Made by a program: the position numbers and the translations under genes. 11,694 nt of DNA. It comes from Sulfitobacter sp. GTDB lineage: Bacteria > Pseudomonadota > Alphaproteobacteria > Rhodobacterales > Rhodobacteraceae. The stretch covers positions 1-11,694 of the forward strand of contig JAGXHC010000204.1 of the NCBI GenBank assembly GCA_024636405.1. The letters are read 5' to 3'. Below the pieces are notes generated by a model, which made no database searches, was not told where the DNA came from, and worked only from the letters and a program-made list of their open reading frames with translations. Shown here in pieces: positions 7,096-11,694 of this stretch. Every line of letters begins with the position of its first letter. The stretch's first letter is position 1.

Positions 7096-7255
7096 AATCT
7101 ACTCCGTTTGTTCATGGGGCAGGTAATATTGCTGAAACGGCCTTCAATGGGTGTGATCATGTCAAGTCTGCCGTGATGGCATTGCGTTCAAACCCTTAAC
7201 GATGTTCCGCAGATGGCCGGTTTCAAGGAATAACGTTCTGCTTCGATAGATCACA
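7096..7255 (-). promoter_or_regulatory. Intergenic region upstream of the ABC transporter genes
   Basis: The 160 bases between the permease-exporter stop and the binding-protein start form the largest gap in the minus-strand gene run, so a promoter for the transporter is likely here. AACGATGTTCC (7198-7208) and GGAATAACGTT (7227-7237) form an imperfect inverted repeat (9 of 11 pairs) that could end the upstream transcript. A TTGACA (7165-7160, minus strand) has no good -10 at the right distance. Confidence 0.35.
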
Positions 7256-8119
7256 CTAGGGCGCCACAGCGCGGCGGTATCTATTTGCCGTCAATCCGCA
7301 CACCACGATGATGGCAGCACCGGCCAGTTCGCGGGGGGATGACACTTCGGCAAAGACGAAATATCCGACCCCTATTGCAAACAGAATGCGCGTGTAGGGA
7401 AAAGTCGCGAGTGCGGAAACCTCTCCGAACCGGTAGGCTTCAACGGTCAGGAGCATTCCCAAAGTGCCGAGGGTGCCGGCCGTCAGCAACAACAGACCAT
7501 CAAAAAGGCTGAGCCCTGTCCAATTCGCTGCGGCGCCGGGCAGGGTTCCGACGCTGGCCACCAACCCAATCCAAAACATGATCGTGGCGGTATGTTCGGT
7601 GCGCGCCAGCACCCTGTTCTGAAAGATCAGAATGGCAGCCGCAAAAGCAGAGCCGAGGCCGAATAGGATACCTTGCTCCAGCACCAGATCATTGACGCCG
7701 CTGGCAAGAATGACACCTGCAAATCCCAAACCCGTGGTCAGTCCACGCAGCAAACCGATCCTTTCGCCCAGCACAAACGGCGCCATCGCCACCACGAACA
7801 GGGACGTGGTGAACGTAAGAGTTGATGCCAGTGTCAGGTCCAAAGTCAGAAAGCTTGCATAATAGAGCCACCAACACACAAGGCTGGTGGCACCGCGCAG
7901 CACCAACTTTGGCCAGCGCGCAGAGCCAAACAGCGACGGGCGCCGCAAGAAAATCCAGAGTGAAACGATTGCAAGTTGGCAAAATGATCGAAAAAAGATG
8001 ATCAGCGAGAACGGCACATCGGGATTGAGAAACCTGAGCACGGTCACATCCGCAGTGAACACCGCCGCCGCAGCAACCAGCAATACCGCGCCGTAGCGGT
8101 TGTCAGTTTCAGGACTCAA
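7256..8119 (-). CDS. EamA/DMT-family permease
   Basis: A 287-residue inner-membrane protein of the drug/metabolite transporter superfamily, with about ten hydrophobic segments arranged as two EamA repeats (about 10-140 and 150-283). FVLGER near 115-120 closes the fourth segment of repeat one, and VEAYRFGEVS marks repeat two, as in the family. Members export metabolites or amino acids, and a few import. The start is taken as the TTG at 8119, the first start-type codon after the M20 stop codon three bases upstream; the family N-terminus (NRYGAVLL) follows shortly. Placement at the end of the catabolic operon suggests movement of its substrate or of an overflow product, but the compound is unknown. 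Confidence 0.9.
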   Translation of the reverse strand: MSPETDNRYGAVLLVAAAAVFTADVTVLRFLNPDVPFSLIIFFRSFCQLAIVSLWIFLRRPSLFGSARWPKLVLRGATSLVCWWLYYASFLTLDLTLASTLTFTTSLFVVAMAPFVLGERIGLLRGLTTGLGFAGVILASGVNDLVLEQGILFGLGSAFAAAILIFQNRVLARTEHTATIMFWIGLVASVGTLPGAAANWTGLSLFDGLLLLTAGTLGTLGMLLTVEAYRFGEVSALATFPYTRILFAIGVGYFVFAEVSSPRELAGAAIIVVCGLTANRYRRAVAP

Positions 8120-8122
8120 CGC

Positions 8123-9535
8123 TCACATCCGGCGATAAGGCGCAAAGTCGGCGGGATCAATTTTTGCGACCTCGCGGATGATCTGAACCCAGGCCGCCAA
8201 TCCATCGGCGATGGAGGACAAACGGAAAAATTCGTTTGGCGCATGAAAATTCTCATCCGAAAGTGCAAAGGAGAACATGACCGTATCCAGTCCCAGCACA
8301 CGTTGCACAATCTCTGTCAGCGGCAAAGTTGCTCCGATGCGCACCTTCAGAGGGGGCTGTCCGCTGGTGCATTCAAGTGCTGACATTGCGGCCCCAAGAA
8401 GGGGGTGGTCGGGCGGCACGGCATATGCCCCTGCCTGGCCCCGGTCGCCGTAAACCTCAAGTGTCGCAAAGGCAGGAAGGTGCGCCATCAGATGATCAAT
8501 CACCGACTGTTTTGCGGTTTGCGGGTCCTGTCCGGGCACAAGGCGCATCGTCAATTTGGCAAAGGCTTCGTTGGGGATTACCGTCTTGGAACCCGCCCCG
8601 GTATATCCACCCCACATGCCGTTGACGTCCAGCGTGGGACGCATCCACAACCGCTCAAGCGTGCCATATCCGGCCTCTCCGACAGGCTGCGCACCGATGG
8701 CGGCGAACGATCCTGCCTCGTCATAGGGGATACTTGCGATTTCATCCCGCTCGGCCTCGCTTGGTTCGGCCACGCCGGTATAGAACCCCGGTGCTGCAAT
8801 GCGCCCCTGTGCATCATGCAGCCCTGCGATCAGTGTTGAAAGGACATGCAATGGGTTTGCCACGATGCCGCCATAGCGCCCGGAATGCAGATCCTGAGCC
8901 GCGGTTTGCACCCGTACCTCGAACCCCGCATTGCCGCGCGACCCAACATTGAGTGAGACCAGATCAGGCCGCCACCGCGCACCGTCAGCCGATAAAACTG
9001 CATCAGCCTCAAGCAAGGTGCGGTGGGTTTCCAAAATACCAGCCAATGACGGCGAGCCGGTTTCTTCTTCACCCTCGATCAGCAATTTGATGTTCACGGG
9101 CAGATGCCCGTCCACCGCCACAAAAGCGGCAAGCGCGTCAAGCGCGACCATCATCGGCCCCTTGTCATCAGAGATGCCGCGCCCGTAAAGCCTGCCGTCG
9201 CGTTCGGTCGCCTCGAACGGTGGTGTTTGCCATTTGTTCAGCGGATCAGGCGGTTGCACGTCGTAGTGTGCATAGACCAACAGCGTGGGCTTTCCGGGCG
9301 CATCCAGCCGTTCTGCATAAAGTGCGGGCTGACCGCTGCCATCGGCCGGTGTCAAACGCTGTGTGTTTTGAAATCCCATTGCATCGATACGCGCCTCGAC
9401 CAACCGGCGCGCATCTTCCATTCCTTGCGCCATTTCCGGGTCGGCACCGACAGAAGGACAGCTGACGAGGGTTTTGAGATCCTCAATCAGGGTGTGTTGG
9501 TGGTCCAGCGCATAGGTCAATACGGGGTCAGTCAT
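8123..9535 (-). CDS. M20-family metallodipeptidase
   Basis: A 470-residue zinc peptidase of the M20 family, carnosinase/PepV-like, expected to cleave dipeptides or N-acyl amino acids in the cytoplasm. Ligands are intact by motif: His90 and Asp92 in AHYDVQPP, Asp123 in GRGISDD, Glu157-Glu158 in EGEEETGS, Asp184 in SADGARW and His431 near the C-terminus. DLHSGRYGG (215-223) belongs to the dimerisation lid domain. The ATG at 9535 is preferred over the preceding TTG codon at 9538, which would add only one residue. The gene begins 12 bases after the SDR stop codon and ends three bases before the EamA start, so it is clearly within the operon. The family is certain; the physiological substrate is not. 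Confidence 0.95.
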   Translation of the reverse strand: MTDPVLTYALDHQHTLIEDLKTLVSCPSVGADPEMAQGMEDARRLVEARIDAMGFQNTQRLTPADGSGQPALYAERLDAPGKPTLLVYAHYDVQPPDPLNKWQTPPFEATERDGRLYGRGISDDKGPMMVALDALAAFVAVDGHLPVNIKLLIEGEEETGSPSLAGILETHRTLLEADAVLSADGARWRPDLVSLNVGSRGNAGFEVRVQTAAQDLHSGRYGGIVANPLHVLSTLIAGLHDAQGRIAAPGFYTGVAEPSEAERDEIASIPYDEAGSFAAIGAQPVGEAGYGTLERLWMRPTLDVNGMWGGYTGAGSKTVIPNEAFAKLTMRLVPGQDPQTAKQSVIDHLMAHLPAFATLEVYGDRGQAGAYAVPPDHPLLGAAMSALECTSGQPPLKVRIGATLPLTEIVQRVLGLDTVMFSFALSDENFHAPNEFFRLSSIADGLAAWVQIIREVAKIDPADFAPYRRM

Positions 9536-9547
9536 CAAGGTCTCACT

Positions 9548-10291
9548 TTAGGAAATGCCGCCGTCAACGCTGAGGATCTGGCCCGAGATCCATCCGGCCT
9601 CTTCTGCGGTAAGGAAGGCGGCGGCGGCGGCGATGTCCTGAGGCGTGCCGAGCCTGCGGGTGTGAATGCGGCCGACCAGTTGTGCCTGCCCTTCGGGACC
9701 GTAGGCATCCCACTGGCGGCGCGTAGCGGGATTGGACAACACAAATCCCGGTGCGATCGAGTTGACGGTGATCCCGTGCTGGCCCAGTTCAAGGCTCAAT
9801 TGTTTGGTCAGACCGACCAACGCGTGTTTCGCGGCGGTATAGGCGTGGATGCCGGTCAGACTTGGGCGCAATCCCGCGCCCGAACTGATCGTGACGATGC
9901 GGCCCCAGTCTGCTGACTTCATCGCGGGCACAAGTGCTTGCGCCAGAAAGAGCGTCGCATCGACGTTTACCGCAAAGATGCTGTGCCACATGTCCGGTTG
10001 GACGTCCTCAAGCGGGGTGCCGACCTGGCCAAGCACGCCTCCGGCGGCGTTCACCACAATCGCGGGTGTCCCATGATCGGCAACGATGCGGTCGCGCAAC
10101 GCCATGACCGATGCGCGGTCTGCCAAATCGGCACCGACGGCGGGCAGACCAAGCTTGTCCGCCGCCTCCTGCAAGGCATCGCCGGGCAGGTCGGTGACAA
10201 CAACCCGCGCGCCGTCTGATGACAACCGCGCGGCGATGGCTGCGCCGATGCCGCCAACCACACCGGTGACAACTGCGGTCCGACCGATCAT
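9548..10291 (-). CDS. SDR-family NAD(P)-dependent dehydrogenase
   Basis: A 247-residue classical short-chain dehydrogenase, full length for the FabG-like group. It has the cofactor motif TGVVGGIG (9-16), Asp34 after the second strand (favouring NAD(H)), NAAG (81-84), Asn109, Ser136/137 and Tyr151-x-x-x-Lys155. One extra residue separates the Ser from the Tyr compared with the usual spacing. The end SGQILSVDGG is typical. It oxidises or reduces an alcohol/ketone; the name 3-oxoacyl-ACP reductase would be an over-call because no fatty-acid gene is near. Its ATG overlaps the stop of the preceding dehydrogenase gene in an ATGA, suggesting coupled synthesis and a shared pathway. Confidence 0.94.
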   Translation of the reverse strand: MIGRTAVVTGVVGGIGAAIAARLSSDGARVVVTDLPGDALQEAADKLGLPAVGADLADRASVMALRDRIVADHGTPAIVVNAAGGVLGQVGTPLEDVQPDMWHSIFAVNVDATLFLAQALVPAMKSADWGRIVTISSGAGLRPSLTGIHAYTAAKHALVGLTKQLSLELGQHGITVNSIAPGFVLSNPATRRQWDAYGPEGQAQLVGRIHTRRLGTPQDIAAAAAFLTAEEAGWISGQILSVDGGIS

Positions 10292-11307
10292 GTCGCCACT
10301 TTCGTCAATTCATGAAAGGTCTCTTCAGACATCTCGCGTCGGCCTTGCTCAATGTCATGTATCAGCTCGACCAGGCGACGCAGAAGCGGTGTGTCGATGC
10401 CATGTTCTGCTGCAATCTGTGCGACCACACCCACTTGGGGATCAACCTCTGTCTTGCGTTTGCGCACGGCCAGATCGCGGTAGATGCCGGTATGGGTTTT
10501 CGCCGTTTTGGCGTTGAAAACCGCCAGATCAGAAAGGCTTTTGCGGGCTGCGGCATCATCCGCATCTGGCATGAAGGCGCGCGGCTCGAACCCATTGAAC
10601 GGTTTTGGCTCAACACCTTCTGCCACAGCCGTGCGCATGACCTCGCGTGCTAGGCCCATCAACGCAGGGGCCCGCGCGCTGTCCGCAAAGTTCGCGGTCA
10701 TGCTGTCAGGGGTCAACGCCGTGGCAAACAACATCGCGCCATATCCCAGCTTTCCCCACAGATAGGCCCAGATGTCGTCCGTCATGATCGCATCGGGTTC
10801 AAAAATCTGGAGCAGCCTGTGCATCTCGATGGTGCGATCGCGTTGGCTTCCGTCGATCTCGCCAATGACGACCGCGCCGCGGTTGCCAAATAGAATACGG
10901 CCCGGACCGATCCAATCCGCCCCGTAATTGACAAAGGCGCCGATGGTACGGTGCGCCCCGACGTGCTGTGCGATCACCCGCTCGTTCAGCCCGTTCTGCG
11001 CTGACAAGACGTATCCGTCATCGCTCAGATGCGGCAGCAGTTGCGCCAAAGCGCCTTCGGTTGCCTGCGCTTTGACGGCTAAGACGATGCGGGAATATGT
11101 GCCTTTGAGCTGATCCGGTGTGACGCAGGGCACAATCTGGCAGAATTCTTCGACGGGGCCTTCTATCGTGAGACCGTCAGTTGAACAGGCCGCGGCATGT
11201 TCAGGTACGATATCAACCATCAGAACCGGTATGCCGGCACGCGCCCAATAGGCACCAAGGATACCGCCAATAGCACCGGCGCCCCAAATCAGGACAGGAT
11301 CATTCAT
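10288..11307 (-). CDS. Ketopantoate reductase (ApbA/PanE)-family dehydrogenase, substrate unclear
   Basis: A 339-residue NAD(P)-dependent dehydrogenase of the ApbA/PanE family, slightly longer than PanE (about 300). The Rossmann motif GAGAIG (9-14), QNG (104-106), the catalytic-type Lys186 in WGKLGYG, and Glu287 with Asp289 in TEVD are present. In E. coli PanE the pantoate-binding residues are Asn180, Asn184 and Ser244; the matching positions here are Gly190, Phe194 and about Thr273/Gly274, and the usual INGxxL after TEID is changed. The enzyme probably reduces or oxidises a different 2-keto/hydroxy acid. The ATG at 11307 gives the correct N-terminus and overlaps the creatininase-family stop by 8 bases (ATGAATGA); a longer frame to 11427 lies wholly inside that gene. 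Confidence 0.9.
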   Translation of the reverse strand: MNDPVLIWGAGAIGGILGAYWARAGIPVLMVDIVPEHAAACSTDGLTIEGPVEEFCQIVPCVTPDQLKGTYSRIVLAVKAQATEGALAQLLPHLSDDGYVLSAQNGLNERVIAQHVGAHRTIGAFVNYGADWIGPGRILFGNRGAVVIGEIDGSQRDRTIEMHRLLQIFEPDAIMTDDIWAYLWGKLGYGAMLFATALTPDSMTANFADSARAPALMGLAREVMRTAVAEGVEPKPFNGFEPRAFMPDADDAAARKSLSDLAVFNAKTAKTHTGIYRDLAVRKRKTEVDPQVGVVAQIAAEHGIDTPLLRRLVELIHDIEQGRREMSEETFHELTKVAT

Positions 11308-11694
11308 GGTCCAACTCCGCCCATGGCCCTTCCAGAGCCGCGCGGGTTTCAGCAACCCCGGTGTCCCAGATGGCCTGCATATCGTCGTCGGAACGCTGCC
11401 ACTTGCCGCCAAAAGAGCCGTCACCAAGCAGCGCGCGTGTGGCGGCAGGTGGGCAAGCTTTCATCAGCGCCATGTCAACCGCCGGTTTTGCCCCTTCCGG
11501 TGCCGGAGCATGGGCCAACCGCGTCCAGGGAAAATTCTCCATCCAGTTGGCGTGCGACCCTGTGGGATCAATCGACTGAATCTTCGCCCATGTCTCAGGC
11601 GCGTTCCACCAATTGTGGAATTTGATCGAGATGTCACCATATTCTGCCATCAGCTCCTGGGCCAAGGCACCCACGGGGTTGTTGCCCCCGTGGC
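11300..11694 (-). CDS. Creatininase-family amidohydrolase (5' partial)
   Basis: The C-terminal 130 or so residues of a creatininase-family protein; the gene start lies beyond the right edge. The visible part opens at once with HGGN, the family's hallmark loop, and continues with SHANWMENFPWTRL, matching the segment that supplies an active-site His and a metal-ligand Glu. Family members hydrolyse cyclic or linear amides: creatinine to creatine, formamidopyrimidines, a step in inositol-derivative breakdown, and the mycofactocin precursor peptide. The family is well supported; true creatinine hydrolysis is not, since no creatinase or sarcosine gene is visible. It is the first visible gene of the minus-strand operon and is probably translationally coupled to the next. 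Confidence 0.88.
   Translation of the reverse strand, partial: HGGNNPVGALAQELMAEYGDISIKFHNWWNAPETWAKIQSIDPTGSHANWMENFPWTRLAHAPAPEGAKPAVDMALMKACPPAATRALLGDGSFGGKWQRSDDDMQAIWDTGVAETRAALEGPWAELDHE

Noticed and set aside
7123..7165. TTGACA plus TATTAC as a promoter for the binding-protein gene on the minus strand
   Set aside because: The spacer is about 31 bases, far from 16-18, and no -10 sits at the correct distance from TTGACA.
9104..9916. 270-codon plus-strand frame spanning the M20/SDR junction
   Set aside because: It is antisense to two well-supported genes, and its Arg/Cys/Gln-rich translation has no motif.

Overview
The window looks like a chromosomal segment of a marine alphaproteobacterium, most likely Rhodobacterales (Roseobacter group). 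The basis is moderately high GC, tightly overlapping operons, and the gene mix: an N-methylproline-demethylase-like flavoprotein, an RTX exoprotein, a polar amino-acid ABC transporter, a DMT exporter and a creatininase-family enzyme. This assignment is inference from gene content; no rRNA or other marker gene is present.

Layout. (1) Positions 1-1781, plus strand: the 3' part of an old-yellow-enzyme/FAD fusion flavoprotein, cut by the left edge. (2) 1988-2317, minus: a small ArsC/Spx-family thioredoxin-fold protein, convergent with the flavoprotein. (3) 2318-2677: a 360-bp divergent control region with two neighbouring dyads and a candidate promoter, leading into (4) 2678-4429, plus: a 583-residue RTX calcium-binding protein with two successive RTX modules and no recognisable catalytic motif. 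(5) 4548-4715, minus: an unrecognised 55-residue single-pass membrane protein with a strong ribosome binding site. (6) 4920-7095, minus: a complete three-gene amino-acid ABC importer (binding protein, permease, ATPase), closest by motif to the cystine-type transporters. (7) 7256-11694, minus: a five-gene operon reading, in transcription order, creatininase-family amidohydrolase (cut by the right edge), ketopantoate-reductase-family dehydrogenase, SDR dehydrogenase, M20 dipeptidase, EamA/DMT permease. The genes overlap by 8 and 4 bases or are 3-12 bases apart.

How the parts may work together. The right-hand operon pairs two hydrolases of C-N bonds (creatininase fold, M20 peptidase) with two NAD(P)-dependent dehydrogenases and an exporter-type permease. 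The ABC importer of a polar amino-acid-like compound lies directly downstream on the same strand. This resembles a small catabolic pathway for an amide- or peptide-like nitrogen compound whose substrate cannot be read from the sequence. The ketopantoate-reductase homologue lacks several residues that bind pantoate in the E. coli enzyme, which argues against a plain pantothenate role. This operon is the best candidate in the window for something undescribed. The RTX gene, its paired upstream dyads and the small membrane protein are further candidates. No mobile element, CRISPR array, tRNA or rRNA was seen.
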